Positions 1-9,147 of a stretch of DNA of 64,000 bases are shown one piece after another. The notes under the pieces were generated by a model, which saw only the letters and a program-made list of their open reading frames with translations, was not told where the DNA came from and did no database searches. Every line of letters starts with the position of its first letter. Position 1 is the first letter of the stretch. This DNA is from Gemmatimonadota bacterium (GTDB lineage: Bacteria; JBHIER01; G020348925), in the NCBI GenBank assembly GCA_020348925.1, contig CP070758.1:3473737-3537736 (forward strand), written 5' to 3'. The translations under genes were made by a program, and so were the position numbers.

Positions 1-2
1 GG

Positions 3-608
3 TTGGTGGGATACTGGAATATGGACGAGGGGAACGGAGAGAGGGTCTCTGATAATTCTCTCCATGGCAATGATGGGACAGCAGTCAATGTGACCTGGAG
101 TGAAGGCATTCATCATGAATCGCCGAGAGACAGCGACGGAGACGAAATCTTTGATTGCAGCGACAATTGCCCTCAGGATTTTAATACTGATCAAGGGGAT
201 GAGGATGAGGATGGTGCAGGCGATGTCTGCGACAATTGCCCTGAACTCATGAATCCCGATCAAACGGATAGAGATACTGACGGAACCGGCGATGCCTGCG
301 ATTCGTGTACCGACACCGACGGCGATGGATATGGTGATCCGGACTATGCAGCCAATACGTGTGACGAGGATAATTGCCCACATGTCTCCAATCAGGATCA
401 GGCACCGGTTGAAAGAGGGGATATCGATTGTATTGATGGCGTTGACGTACTCGACGTCCTATCGGTCGTCAACCACATATTAGGGAATACCCCCTTGATA
501 GGAAGCCCCATCGACCGGGCCGACTGTACAGGCGACGGACAGGTCGATATCACGGATGTCGTGGGCATAGTTAACGTCATACTGGGAACGGGAACATGCG
601 CACCGTGA
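3..608 (+). CDS. Secreted TSP3/dockerin protein, 5' end outside window
   Basis: The reading frame is open to the left edge, so this is the C-terminal part of a longer protein; the first codon is TTG and is unlikely to be the start. The visible 201 residues begin with the end of a LamG/concanavalin-like domain (GYWNMDEGNG then GNDGT). Two thrombospondin type 3 calcium-binding repeats follow (DSDGD...CSDNCP, DEDEDGAGDVCDNCP, DTDGTGDACD, roughly residues 42-130). The protein ends in a type I dockerin of two EF-like halves, IDCIDGVDVLDVLSVVNHIL and DCTGDGQVDITDVVGIVNVI. It is presumably exported and surface bound. It has no PNPFNP-type sorting module, unlike many secreted proteins later in the window. 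The enzymatic or binding role lies upstream and cannot be seen. Confidence 0.8.
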   Translation: MVGYWNMDEGNGERVSDNSLHGNDGTAVNVTWSEGIHHESPRDSDGDEIFDCSDNCPQDFNTDQGDEDEDGAGDVCDNCPELMNPDQTDRDTDGTGDACDSCTDTDGDGYGDPDYAANTCDEDNCPHVSNQDQAPVERGDIDCIDGVDVLDVLSVVNHILGNTPLIGSPIDRADCTGDGQVDITDVVGIVNVILGTGTCAP

Positions 609-751
609 TATACTGCACCTCTGAAACAGTGGGTTTCTTTCAATAGAAAATACAGAAAAAGTGGCATCAAAAAAAAGATCCATACGAATTCAAGATATCA
701 CTCCGGCCCCGTGCCAAAATCTCCTTTTCGTTGCCGAGAGGATTGTAAAAA

Positions 752-2470
752 ATGTTCGCCTGTCACCCGAATAGAGCTATCATGGGTTTGGTAGCCCTGT
801 GTGTACTTTGTGGCAGCGGTGATATGCTCACAGGCTCTCCGGATGGCTCGAAAGCACAGGATGCTCATTCTTGTGATTTTTCTCGTGCTCAAATTCCTCC
901 CTGGTCGAAAAAAATGACAACAGAGGAACGCACCGCACCATCAGCAGACATAAGAATATACGAATCGAAACGTCTTCCGTCTTCACCTGTTCGGACGCCG
1001 GCCGAGTTTGAACCCTGTCGAGGAGTGATTATTTATTGGGATCTGGAGTACGAACAGGATTTGGAGGGTATGTTTCTGCCTTTGATCAGAAACATGGATC
1101 CCACCAATATTATCTATATCGGTTTGGAGCGTGAGACCGACCGGGTTTCTGTAAGGAGAAAAATCGCAAGAACAGGGTGTTCCATGGATAACATCAAGTT
1201 TCTTGTCTATCCCTGTTCTCCTTTCTGGATGCGGGATTTTGGGCCCTTCTTCGTGTACGATTCCAGCCATGATTTGGCGGTCATAAATACGGGCTATCGC
1301 CTGTACTTGCCTCAGGCTGACGATTTCCCTCGATTTTTTTCCCTCGAGTTTGGTTATGAATGTTACGATACTGGATACGAATTGGATGGCGGCCATTTCA
1401 TAACGGATGGGAGGGGATTGGTTGCCGTGACCGATCACTTCTATTGTTTGAATCCGTCATTATCGCGTGCGCAGGGAGATTCTCTGATGGCGGCGTATTT
1501 TGGGTGCGATCGATTGCTCGTTTTTGAGACGTGTCAAGAGAGCGGACATTTCCTTCACATTGATGTGTTCGCCAAGTTCCTGAACGCGACAACGGTTTTG
1601 GTGTCACAGTCTGAAGACACGACGATTGTGGAATACAACCTCTTGGAGAGTTTTGCCAGTGTTTTTGATACCCTCAAGGCCTGGACCGGCACTCCCTTCG
1701 ATGTGGTGCGGGTCCCATGGAATTATTATTATACATATATAAATTCGCTCATACTTGACAATCAGGTTTTTCTACCGGTGTATCAACAACCTGCAGATTC
1801 GCAAGCCATAGCAGCATATCAATCTGTGCTGCCGGACCACGAAATTGTACCAATAAACTGCCAATACTTTTTCAATCAGTTCGGAGGTGCCATCCACTGC
1901 CTCACGCGGGAAGTGCCTGAGGCTATCCCCACTTCAGGGGTGAAAGTTACGAGTGGACCCGATACAGGCAGCGCAGCAGGAGAAGATGTACCGGTTACCT
2001 TTACAATTCACAACGAAGGTCTCGTATCGGATACATACGATATCGAAATCCAAGATGATGAGGGCTGGAATTTGAATTTTCGTTCCTCTGAGCTCACTCT
2101 TGCATCAGGAACAGATACAACCCTTTCAGTTAGAGTAACAATTCCCGATACGGCCGTTGAGGGATCAATCAATGAAGTTATGCTCACTGCCACATCGCAG
2201 ATCGATCCCTCGGTGCGAGGCACAAATTCAGTGTCAGTGACGGTCTGCGAAAAAAACAAGGGCGATGTGAATACCGATTGTGCCCTCAATGTCCTGGATG
2301 TTGTCTGGATCGTGAACAGTATTCTTGAATTGAGAGAACTCAGTCCGAATGAAATGTGGCGAGCCGATTGTAATGGCCCACTGGGCACCTGTGACGGCGA
2401 TGGAGGTGTCGATGTCCTGGACGCACTCAAGATTGTGAATGTTATTTTGGGATTGGATGCGTGTCTCTGA
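752..2470 (+). CDS. Peptidylarginine/agmatine deiminase family protein with C-terminal dockerin
   Basis: The 572-residue product has an N-terminal hydrophobic segment (MGLVALCVLCGSG) that suggests export. A deiminase domain of the bacterial PAD/agmatine deiminase family (PF04371) spans about residues 75-390. Family motifs are visible: WMRDFGPFF near 156-164, DGGHF near 211, and GGAIHCLTREVP near 378-389, which carries the expected catalytic Cys. Such enzymes hydrolyse the guanidine group of agmatine or peptidyl-arginine to ureido product and ammonia. A NEW3/CARDB-like beta domain follows at about 400-495. The C-terminus is a two-part dockerin (GDVNTDCALNVLDVVWIVN and CDGDGGVDVLDALKIVN). The start at 752 has a GAGAGG ribosome site. 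A secretion signal and dockerin fit a surface peptidylarginine deiminase better than a cytosolic agmatine deiminase; this is inference. Confidence 0.85.
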   Translation: MFACHPNRAIMGLVALCVLCGSGDMLTGSPDGSKAQDAHSCDFSRAQIPPWSKKMTTEERTAPSADIRIYESKRLPSSPVRTPAEFEPCRGVIIYWDLEYEQDLEGMFLPLIRNMDPTNIIYIGLERETDRVSVRRKIARTGCSMDNIKFLVYPCSPFWMRDFGPFFVYDSSHDLAVINTGYRLYLPQADDFPRFFSLEFGYECYDTGYELDGGHFITDGRGLVAVTDHFYCLNPSLSRAQGDSLMAAYFGCDRLLVFETCQESGHFLHIDVFAKFLNATTVLVSQSEDTTIVEYNLLESFASVFDTLKAWTGTPFDVVRVPWNYYYTYINSLILDNQVFLPVYQQPADSQAIAAYQSVLPDHEIVPINCQYFFNQFGGAIHCLTREVPEAIPTSGVKVTSGPDTGSAAGEDVPVTFTIHNEGLVSDTYDIEIQDDEGWNLNFRSSELTLASGTDTTLSVRVTIPDTAVEGSINEVMLTATSQIDPSVRGTNSVSVTVCEKNKGDVNTDCALNVLDVVWIVNSILELRELSPNEMWRADCNGPLGTCDGDGGVDVLDALKIVNVILGLDACL

Positions 2471-2700
2471 GTGATTTCTGCCAATTGTGATCGAAAAACA
2501 AGGTTTTTTTAAATGCACACTGGGCTCGGACCACGTTCAACATGTGTTGAAAAGAGGGGTAGGTTATTTTTTTCATTTCATGGATTTCTCACTTTTGATT
2601 TTGTGATAAAACTACTGGCCATGTTCAGATTTCAAATATCTTTAAATTATAATTTCGCAACGAGATCCAACAATTTCAGACAGTTTCATGAAATGAAATA

Positions 2701-2724
2701 GAAAAAAGTAGCCTGTCCCCTTTT
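2701..2724. repeat. AGCCTGTCCCC-type short dispersed element
   Basis: The intergenic sequence GAAAAAAGTAGCCTGTCCCC at 2701-2720 resembles the core (GGGGACAGGC and its complement) found in the arms of the inverted-repeat element at 47222-47468, and more weakly at about 62003. It looks like one copy of a dispersed short element. The surrounding 2471-2736 gap is AT-rich with no convincing gene. Confidence 0.4.
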
Positions 2725-2736
2725 CTCTTCAGGGAA

Positions 2737-3522
2737 TCATTTGAGTATTTTTTGTACCTCCTGTTCCGCCACTTTCATCGCAAATTCATCGAGAAACCTT
2801 TCAATTTTCTTCTTCGAGTATTCGACGTCATTATCCCGATCAAGATAATTTTTACTCATCACACATTGCATCTGTTTGCTACCCTCATCCCACTTCTCTC
2901 CGATAATACCTTCAATGTCCCCACTTGATCGTATATGCCTCAGGGGAAGGAGGAGTTCAATCCCAAACGACGCCATGAAATTTTCATACGCATCGAGAAC
3001 CGTATCGATCTGGTTGATCTTCACTCTGTCGTCGTGCTTCTCCCTCTCACCACCGATGATGAGCTGACACCGAATCTTCTTGGCAAGAGGAATACGAATG
3101 GCATGCAAATACAGATGGCATCCGATACACGGTGTGTAGAATCCAAATTCTCTAAAGAGATGTGACGCATATCTCCCACAGAGCTTCCACCAGAAATCCG
3201 GGGAACCGAGAACGAGGGGAAGAAAAACCTTCACGCCACACTCCTGCATCTTCCCTTTGAGAAACTCCACCTTCTGAAAAGGGATTTCCCAGTCCCCATA
3301 TTCCGTGGCCGTGTAAGCGATGGTGGGGAGTATGGCATCAAGGTTTCGTGTTTTTGCGGACTCAATCGCAGCCGCAATGCTGTCTCTTCCGGCAATTTCA
3401 ACAATGGCGAGATCGTCAATTTTCCGCAATTCGTCAATTTCCGTATCGGAGAGCATCCAGGTCGGAAACTCAGAGACTAACTGAGGCTTGTTGCCCAATA
3501 TGTCCAAGAATCGAACGTCCAT
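2737..3522 (-). CDS. Conserved protein of unknown function, possibly PP-loop-like
   Basis: The 261-residue soluble protein starts 6 bases after the stop of the phosphoglycerate mutase gene, so the two are almost certainly co-transcribed. I do not recognise the family with certainty. An N-terminal segment VEIAGRDSIAAAIESAK (near residue 41) sits where PP-loop ATPases carry their SGGxDS loop. Mid-protein there is a CIGCHLYLHAIRIPLAK stretch (near 131), a CxxC with nearby His and Arg, followed by IIGGEREKHDDRVKINQ. These look like a nucleotide- or metal-binding site in the HUP/PP-loop style, but the canonical SGGxDS is absent, so an ATP pyrophosphatase role is only a guess. There is no signal peptide or membrane segment, and the C-terminus is a charged helix. 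Confidence 0.75.
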   Translation of the reverse strand: MDVRFLDILGNKPQLVSEFPTWMLSDTEIDELRKIDDLAIVEIAGRDSIAAAIESAKTRNLDAILPTIAYTATEYGDWEIPFQKVEFLKGKMQECGVKVFLPLVLGSPDFWWKLCGRYASHLFREFGFYTPCIGCHLYLHAIRIPLAKKIRCQLIIGGEREKHDDRVKINQIDTVLDAYENFMASFGIELLLPLRHIRSSGDIEGIIGEKWDEGSKQMQCVMSKNYLDRDNDVEYSKKKIERFLDEFAMKVAEQEVQKILK

Positions 3523-3528
3523 GAATGT

Positions 3529-4821
3529 CTATCTCACACGTAAAGGCTTCGCATCGGCCACAATGTACGGTCGATCGACAGGCGAATCCCTAAGTCCCAC
3601 AAGCTGAGCCCGATCCAGGAAATTTAAAATAAGGTGCATGAGTTCTCTCCCTCTCACCAACCCAAGTGCTCCTTTCGCGCAGCTTATCTCATTGAATGCC
3701 GCGACGTCGTCCCTTCTCGTATATTTGCCCACCATCGTCAAGGGCACGGTCTCGCCGGAATGGATCATCGCCCCGGAACTGGGCGTCGAATGATCGGAAG
3801 TCACCACGAAGAGGATCTCTTCATCAGGGATGATCTCCTCAAGAGCGTAAGCAAGAGCAAGATCTATTCTCTCAATAACGTCCTTCTTATATTGTGCGCT
3901 CTTCGTATGAGAAGCTTCATCGACAGCTTTCGTGTGGACATGAACGAAATCAAAATCCTTCGTCTCTTTTGCAATTCGTAACCGTTCGCGAAGATCCTTG
4001 TCCGGTGCATCGGTATCCCCCACCTTGAAACAATCCATTCCAATCAGGGCACACAGACCATGATACACAGCTCCCGAAGCAATGGACATCGCCTTCAATC
4101 CCCATCTCTCCCTGAAAGGCGGTACATGCTTCATTCCCCCCGCTCTCTGTGTCCCCACACCGTTCAACGCGGGCAAGCCTCTCCTCGCCCGGTCCAAATT
4201 GACTGGATGCCGTGAAAGTCTTTGATAACACCAGACGAGATAATTATTCAAGACGTCAGCTGTCCGTTTCCCCTTTTCAGTGTCACTCAGCGGCAGGATT
4301 TCCATCAAAGGACGGCCCTCATAAATGGGATTGGAATCCGTAATCCTCGGTGAAACCTCACCCCTCAAAATGAGAATACCCTGGATCCCCTTTGTCGGTA
4401 CAAATTCAACCTCTATACCATTCTCTTCGTATCGTCCGACCTCCTTGTGCAAAAGCCTGCACGTTTCGGCATCAACCTCAGGATTCTCCTGCCGCAATAC
4501 AAGAAGACGACCCTTCTCCTCAACGCTATATATCCTTGCCAAAAGAGCAACGTCTCCATCGCCCATGGAAATGTTCTCCCCAATGGCTTCCAACGGTCCT
4601 CGTCCGGGAAAGTCACCAATATCATAGCCGAACAGACAGAAGTGGGCCGTCTCGCTCGGCATGGCCATGCCTTGCGTGGTACTGTGATACAGACCGTTCA
4701 CACCCAAGGCCGCAATCCGGTCGAGATGTGGTGTATGCGCAGCCTGAAGGGGCGTCTCCCCTTCAAAAACATCGTATCCCCTGTCACCAAGACCGTCGAG
4801 TACGACCAGAATACTTCTCAT
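3529..4821 (-). CDS. apgM: 2,3-bisphosphoglycerate-independent phosphoglycerate mutase, archaeal type
   Basis: The 430-residue product belongs to the alkaline-phosphatase superfamily ApgM group (COG3635), which interconverts 3- and 2-phosphoglycerate in glycolysis and gluconeogenesis. Visible signatures are the N-terminal metal site ILVVLDGLGDRGY, the segment MPSETAHFCLFGYD that contains the expected nucleophile Ser, GRGPLEAIG, HVHTKAVDEASH, and the C-terminal metal cluster TSDHSTPSSG with HSGETVPLTM. Its length is normal for ApgM and shorter than the roughly 510 residues of bacterial GpmI. It is the first gene of a two-gene minus-strand unit with the unknown 261-residue gene. Some ApgM relatives were annotated as phosphonopyruvate decarboxylase; the mutase role is the more likely one. 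Confidence 0.92.
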   Translation of the reverse strand: MRSILVVLDGLGDRGYDVFEGETPLQAAHTPHLDRIAALGVNGLYHSTTQGMAMPSETAHFCLFGYDIGDFPGRGPLEAIGENISMGDGDVALLARIYSVEEKGRLLVLRQENPEVDAETCRLLHKEVGRYEENGIEVEFVPTKGIQGILILRGEVSPRITDSNPIYEGRPLMEILPLSDTEKGKRTADVLNNYLVWCYQRLSRHPVNLDRARRGLPALNGVGTQRAGGMKHVPPFRERWGLKAMSIASGAVYHGLCALIGMDCFKVGDTDAPDKDLRERLRIAKETKDFDFVHVHTKAVDEASHTKSAQYKKDVIERIDLALAYALEEIIPDEEILFVVTSDHSTPSSGAMIHSGETVPLTMVGKYTRRDDVAAFNEISCAKGALGLVRGRELMHLILNFLDRAQLVGLRDSPVDRPYIVADAKPLRVR

Positions 4822-5164
4822 ACGAACCTCTTAAATTCCAAATATAGTTTTCCTTAGTGTATATCACACTTGTTCTTGCTGAACTTTCATCAAAAGTAAC
4901 ACATTCAAAAGAAATTGGCAAGGATCTTTTTCGGCCTGTATGTGTCTTTGTTACTGAATGTTGGATCGATGACTGCTAAAAACGGTATGTCGCAGACTGA
5001 ACGGGTCATTCCGGATACTCGGGGTTTATTCCTTGGAAATACTGGATTTTTGAGTTGACAACAGGAGAACTGGTGGTATATTTAGGAAAATTTTTTGGGC
5101 GGGGATCGGATCGGGAGTGAGTAGGTTGGCACTCTATGCTCAAATGAGTTAAAGAAAAGGAACG
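4822..5164. other. Divergent intergenic region
   Basis: This 343-base gap separates the divergent apgM unit and the envelope gene run that begins at 5165. It is AT-rich and has no credible gene. The only clear signal is the plus-strand promoter at 5055-5082. I did not find an equally good promoter for apgM. Confidence 0.6.
5055..5082 (+). promoter_or_regulatory. Sigma70-like promoter for the envelope gene run
   Basis: TTGACA at 5055-5060 and TATATT at 5077-5082 are separated by 16 bases, about 80 bases before the lipoprotein start at 5165. A GAAAAGGA ribosome site precedes that start. It probably drives the plus-strand series 5165-11206. Confidence 0.6.
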
Positions 5165-6385
5165 ATGAGACGGATTTTTTTATTCTTTTGTGTCGGAATT
5201 CTTCTGACCCTCTTTGGTTGCGACGAGCGCAAGAGCACCCCTGTGGGAAGTGACGTCATCGACCGAGATGACTGGGGCGAATTCCGGGAGGTCTGCTTTC
5301 AGCCAGCCGCGCAGGATACCTTTTACCATGAAGCTATCCCGGCCAATACAGGTCCCCTGCTCCTTGTGGGTGCATATCATGGCTTTCAGACGAAGAGTCT
5401 CCTCAAGTTCGAGCTACCCCAGAATATTCAGGTCATCCAGACCTCAGTCATACTGGCCACATACGATGTTATTTCCGAGGAGCAGCTCTCTGAAGCCGAC
5501 AGTATGTGGATCATTATCTCCCTGACCGAAACGGACTGGAGCGACAGCACCCTAACCTTCGACTCCCCTCTGAGCGAGACACCTGTGGAGACCGTAGCAG
5601 TAAAGAGTTCAAGTGACAATATATTCTCCTTTTCCCTCCCGCCGGAGGAGATCCAATCTTTGATCGACAGTCAGCACCTATTCATCAGCCTTCTCTTGAG
5701 CAGCGCCCAGGAGCTTAACACGACGCAAGGGACAGAATTCATCAAGAAATTCTATTCCTCCGAGTTTCTGACACCTCTGTTAAGCATTACCTGGACCGAG
5801 ACCGACACCTCCGATACAACACTCGGTTCCATTGAGGATGTCTTTGTCGTCAACCGAGATATAGACTGGCCGGCCGACGTTTGGACGGACCGATTGGTGG
5901 TGGGCAACGGCTACAGAGACAGAACTTCTTTCTCATACCGGAGTTTTTTGAAATTCGAAATTCCGGATTCAATCTCCGAAGCATCTACGGTGATTTGGGG
6001 CAAGCTGACACTTTATCCGGATGACGTCAATTCTTTTTTCAATAACGTAAATGTCGGTATTTACGCCGTCACGAGTCCCAACTGGGACGATCTCGAATTC
6101 GATTCAGATACTGAGTCAGAGCCGATTGATCAGAAAACGGTAACTCTCGGCCAAGATGCCATTGTCTTTGATATTCGCAGCGTGATTCAGGATTGGATTA
6201 GCGGCAAGAGACAGAATTACGGGCTGAGGGTGAAATCCATCGATGAGGATTGGGATATAACCTCTTCTGTCTTTCATTCATCGCAAAGCGATCCCGGGCT
6301 CGGCCCGAAACTTGAAGTGGCCTACGCCACACCGCCTGAGTTCGGCTCGAAGGGCACCGAGGAGGTCAGCGAGAGTGAGCCTTAG
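5165..6385 (+). CDS. DNRLRE-domain lipoprotein
   Basis: The 406-residue product begins with a lipoprotein signal, MRRIFLFFCVGILLTLFGC, with the lipobox Cys at position 19. The body has two halves. The C-terminal half is a DNRLRE-type beta domain with typical strands (SYRSFLKFEIPDSI, WGKLTLYPDD, IRSVIQDWISGKRQNYGLRV, then a final SDPGLGPKLEVAY). The N-terminal half repeats the same logic more weakly (QTKSLLKFELPQNI). DNRLRE domains are common in extracellular structural or adhesive proteins, but the function here is unknown. The start has a good ribosome site and a promoter candidate upstream. The outer-membrane protein gene follows after a single base, which indicates an operon. Confidence 0.85.
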   Translation: MRRIFLFFCVGILLTLFGCDERKSTPVGSDVIDRDDWGEFREVCFQPAAQDTFYHEAIPANTGPLLLVGAYHGFQTKSLLKFELPQNIQVIQTSVILATYDVISEEQLSEADSMWIIISLTETDWSDSTLTFDSPLSETPVETVAVKSSSDNIFSFSLPPEEIQSLIDSQHLFISLLLSSAQELNTTQGTEFIKKFYSSEFLTPLLSITWTETDTSDTTLGSIEDVFVVNRDIDWPADVWTDRLVVGNGYRDRTSFSYRSFLKFEIPDSISEASTVIWGKLTLYPDDVNSFFNNVNVGIYAVTSPNWDDLEFDSDTESEPIDQKTVTLGQDAIVFDIRSVIQDWISGKRQNYGLRVKSIDEDWDITSSVFHSSQSDPGLGPKLEVAYATPPEFGSKGTEEVSESEP

Positions 6386-6386
6386 A

Positions 6387-7607
6387 ATGAAGTCGGTCAT
6401 AACCATCATTTTTGCCCTGGTTCTCACATCCGTGTACGCCACTGGTTGGGGCGATTCCATCTTCTCCATAAACGGACTTGGGGAAATATCGTATCCCGTG
6501 GATGGACAGGCGAGAGGAATGGGAGGAATCACCCTGGCTTTCCTCGAGGGACGCGGGGTCAGTTTCATCAATCCGGCCATCGTCGGTGCTGTGGATACGA
6601 CGACCGTTACAGCCGTCTTCCTCTTTGAACAACGAAAAGTGAAAGACAGCACATCCAGGACGAACATTTACTCCTGGGGACCGAAATTTATGCGCCTCGT
6701 AGTCCCCATTTCACATGGTTTTGTCATCGGCGGTGGAATTGCTCCCTACAGTGATGTCAATTTTCACCTCAGGGACACTGGTCTCCATCTCGGTTCGGAT
6801 ACGGGGACCCCAAATGAGCCTTACACATTGCACGTCTCCGCCGACGGGGGCACGCGTCTTGGTTCTGTCACATTGGCCAAGAATTTTGGGAACAGACTCT
6901 ACTTCGGTCTCTGTGCGAATTTCCTCTTCGGATCGATTACTCAAGAGTGGAGGCGTGATTTTTCCAACTCGGAGTTTGAGGACTCAGATGATCTCTATGA
7001 TACGCACTATTTCGGCCAAATCTACTGCGGCGGGATCGCCCTTCGACCCCATCGCCGGTGGACGTTCGGGTTTCTCTTCAGCCGATCCGGGACCATTGAG
7101 GCGACGACGGAAAGGAGCTCCGTCTCCGGCACAATGGATCAGGAGAAAAACGAACTCGATTTCCCCGATGCATACGGCATTGGGACAACCTGCCGGCTTT
7201 TCCCTCGAGTCACAATTGGGGCAGACATCTACACTCGAATGTGGAAAAAATTCAGATTGAATGGAACCGAAGTCCCAGAATATGAGAATACGACTCGGTA
7301 CTCCTTTGGTTGCGAGGTAACACCGACCCCTGACAAACTGGCTTCCTTTTTTCAAAAGAGACCGTGGCGGATAGGGTTCTATCACAAACCATGGTACTAC
7401 AGGGACGCACGCGGAAATCGTCCCTCCGAGACCTTCTTCACAATGGGGACGAGTATCTTCTTCAAAGAACGGAGAGGAACGCTTGACATCGCTCTTGAGA
7501 TCGGCAAGCGAGGGAGTATTGCGGAGAACGGTGCCCAAGAGTGGGTTTTCCGTCAATCGCTCTCCGTGGTCGGGTGGGAGCGCTGGTTTCAAAAGAGACA
7601 GTACTGA
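6387..7607 (+). CDS. Outer-membrane beta-barrel protein (FadL/PorV-like)
   Basis: I chose the ATG at 6387 because it begins a clear signal peptide (MKSVITIIFALVLTSVYATG) and follows the lipoprotein stop after one base; the open frame extends further upstream but overlaps that gene. The mature protein starts with YPVDGQARGMGGITLAFLEG and FINPAIVG, the small-residue-rich pattern typical of FadL/PorV/TraF-like outer-membrane barrels. Alternating amphipathic strands rich in aromatic residues continue to the end. The product is about 406 residues. The cargo or role is unknown. Its position between a lipoprotein and BamD supports an envelope function. Confidence 0.8.
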   Translation: MKSVITIIFALVLTSVYATGWGDSIFSINGLGEISYPVDGQARGMGGITLAFLEGRGVSFINPAIVGAVDTTTVTAVFLFEQRKVKDSTSRTNIYSWGPKFMRLVVPISHGFVIGGGIAPYSDVNFHLRDTGLHLGSDTGTPNEPYTLHVSADGGTRLGSVTLAKNFGNRLYFGLCANFLFGSITQEWRRDFSNSEFEDSDDLYDTHYFGQIYCGGIALRPHRRWTFGFLFSRSGTIEATTERSSVSGTMDQEKNELDFPDAYGIGTTCRLFPRVTIGADIYTRMWKKFRLNGTEVPEYENTTRYSFGCEVTPTPDKLASFFQKRPWRIGFYHKPWYYRDARGNRPSETFFTMGTSIFFKERRGTLDIALEIGKRGSIAENGAQEWVFRQSLSVVGWERWFQKRQY

Positions 7608-7612
7608 GATTT

Positions 7613-8410
7613 ATGTCTATGGATCAATTACAACGATTTCAAAGTACAATATTTCTAAAACTTGGATCACGATGGGTCTTCGCGAGTTTCACAATTTTGA
7701 TGGCTCTTTTCATCGTGGGCTGCGGTTCCCACAGGGTTAAAGTAGAACTCGACGCTGAAGAGCGATATCACCTCGGCAAGCGTTTACTCGATAAAGGTGA
7801 TTGTCTCGAAGCCGTTCAAGAATTTCAGAAAGTTATCTTCAACTTTCCCGGAAGCGATTATGTTGATGATGCGGAGTACGGCCTGGGCATGGCCCACTAC
7901 TGCGCCGAGGAATATGCTTTGGCCGCTTCGGAATTCCGCCGCGTTTTGAGGGATTACCCCCGAAGTACCTATGCCGACGACGCCCAATACATGCTCGGAG
8001 TGTGCTATTTTGATCAATCGATGCCCACGGGTCTCGACCAGGAGTTCACCCAGAAGGCGATCGAGGCGTTCCAGAAATTACTTGATGACTACCCGGAGAG
8101 CGAACTCGTTGATCAAGCTCGCGAGAAGTTAGGATTGTCCAGGGACAAACTGGCCAAGAAGGACTTTGACACTGGCCGCCTTTATTTGAAACTGGATTAT
8201 TTTCAGGCGGCGATTCTCTCTTTTGAGGGAATACTCACTCAATACCCGGATTCCAAGTGGGCTGCCGAGGCCCAATACTCCCTCGGTGAAGTCTACAAGA
8301 ATCAAAAGGAATACACCAAGGCGCTGTCGGCCTATGAGAAGGTGGTCACGAACTATCCAACTGAAAAAGTGGCCGAGAAGGCGATGAAAAGAATCCAGGA
8401 GATTCGATAG
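7613..8410 (+). CDS. bamD: Outer-membrane protein assembly factor BamD
   Basis: The 265-residue product is a lipoprotein with about five TPR-like helix pairs. The start at 7613 avoids a long overlap with the preceding gene and gives the hydrophobic segment WVFASFTILMALFIVGC with a lipobox; 7619 is also possible. TPR units are visible at YHLGKRLLDKGDCLEAVQEF, YGLGMAHYCAEEYALAASEF, the FQKLLDDYPESELVDQAREK segment, GRLYLKLDYFQAAILSFEGI and YSLGEVYKNQKEYTKALSAY. The segment LAKKDFDTGRLYLKLDYFQA is characteristic of BamD. Known members dock to BamA at the outer membrane and help insert beta-barrels. The neighbouring barrel genes fit this role. Confidence 0.9.
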   Translation: MSMDQLQRFQSTIFLKLGSRWVFASFTILMALFIVGCGSHRVKVELDAEERYHLGKRLLDKGDCLEAVQEFQKVIFNFPGSDYVDDAEYGLGMAHYCAEEYALAASEFRRVLRDYPRSTYADDAQYMLGVCYFDQSMPTGLDQEFTQKAIEAFQKLLDDYPESELVDQAREKLGLSRDKLAKKDFDTGRLYLKLDYFQAAILSFEGILTQYPDSKWAAEAQYSLGEVYKNQKEYTKALSAYEKVVTNYPTEKVAEKAMKRIQEIR

Positions 8411-8475
8411 AACAGGCGACGACACAGAGATCTCATACATTCGGCTCAGTCGAAAATATTGAATTGTAATATATC

Positions 8476-9105
8476 GTGCACGACACTACAAGATTGAAAA
8501 CAAGTATCACCCGCATTGGAATTTTTGGAGGTACATTCAACCCTCCCCACCTCGGGCATCTCATCGTTGCTGAGGAGGTTCGTCAGCAATGCTCCCTGCA
8601 TAAAATCGTTTTTATGCCTTCAGCCAGACCCCCTCATAAAGTGCACTCCCCCTTGATCGATTCCCAGCATCGATTTATCATGACCCAGCTGGCCGTCCGA
8701 GACAATCCCAATTTTGAAATATCTGACATGGAAATGAAGCGCCATGGAAAATCATACACTATCGACACCTTGAAAGAGTTTCGAAACACGTATGGTTCGC
8801 ATGCCGATATCTTCTTCATCATGGGTGGAGACAGTATCTTTGAAATCGATACATGGAAAAAACCGGAAGAACTCTTGGGGCTCTGTCATGTCATTGTGAC
8901 GACGCGTCCTGGATTTGATCTGACAAGGGTCAATGATCGTTTTGGCGACAGGATCATTTTCGTGGACGTGTTAAACATCGATATCTCATCAACAGATATT
9001 CGACGGAGAGTCCGAGAGGGAAGAAGTATTCTCTATTTGGTACCCAAAGGGGTTGAGGAATATATTCGGGATGAGAAGTTGTATCTCACTGAGAACGTCA
9101 CGTAA
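8476..9105 (+). CDS. nadD: Nicotinate-nucleotide adenylyltransferase
   Basis: The 209-residue cytosolic enzyme transfers AMP from ATP to nicotinate mononucleotide in NAD biosynthesis. The nucleotidyltransferase signature IGIFGGTFNPPHLGHL lies near residues 14-29. The NadD-specific FIMGGDSIFEIDTWKKPEEL and the ISSTDIRRRVREGRSI motif near the C-terminus are also present. The length is normal. The start is GTG at 8476, because no ATG gives a complete N-terminus before the HxGH loop. It lies 65 bases after bamD on the same strand. No ribosome silencing factor gene (rsfS), a frequent nadD neighbour, follows. Confidence 0.95.
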   Translation: MHDTTRLKTSITRIGIFGGTFNPPHLGHLIVAEEVRQQCSLHKIVFMPSARPPHKVHSPLIDSQHRFIMTQLAVRDNPNFEISDMEMKRHGKSYTIDTLKEFRNTYGSHADIFFIMGGDSIFEIDTWKKPEELLGLCHVIVTTRPGFDLTRVNDRFGDRIIFVDVLNIDISSTDIRRRVREGRSILYLVPKGVEEYIRDEKLYLTENVT

Positions 9106-9147
9106 CTTGAAAACTCGTGAAGGGCGTTTCACCTTAGAAAGAAAAAT

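Noticed and set aside
2513..2701. 62-codon plus-strand frame after the deiminase gene
   Set aside because: AT-rich region without ribosome site or recognisable feature; composition typical of noncoding DNA.
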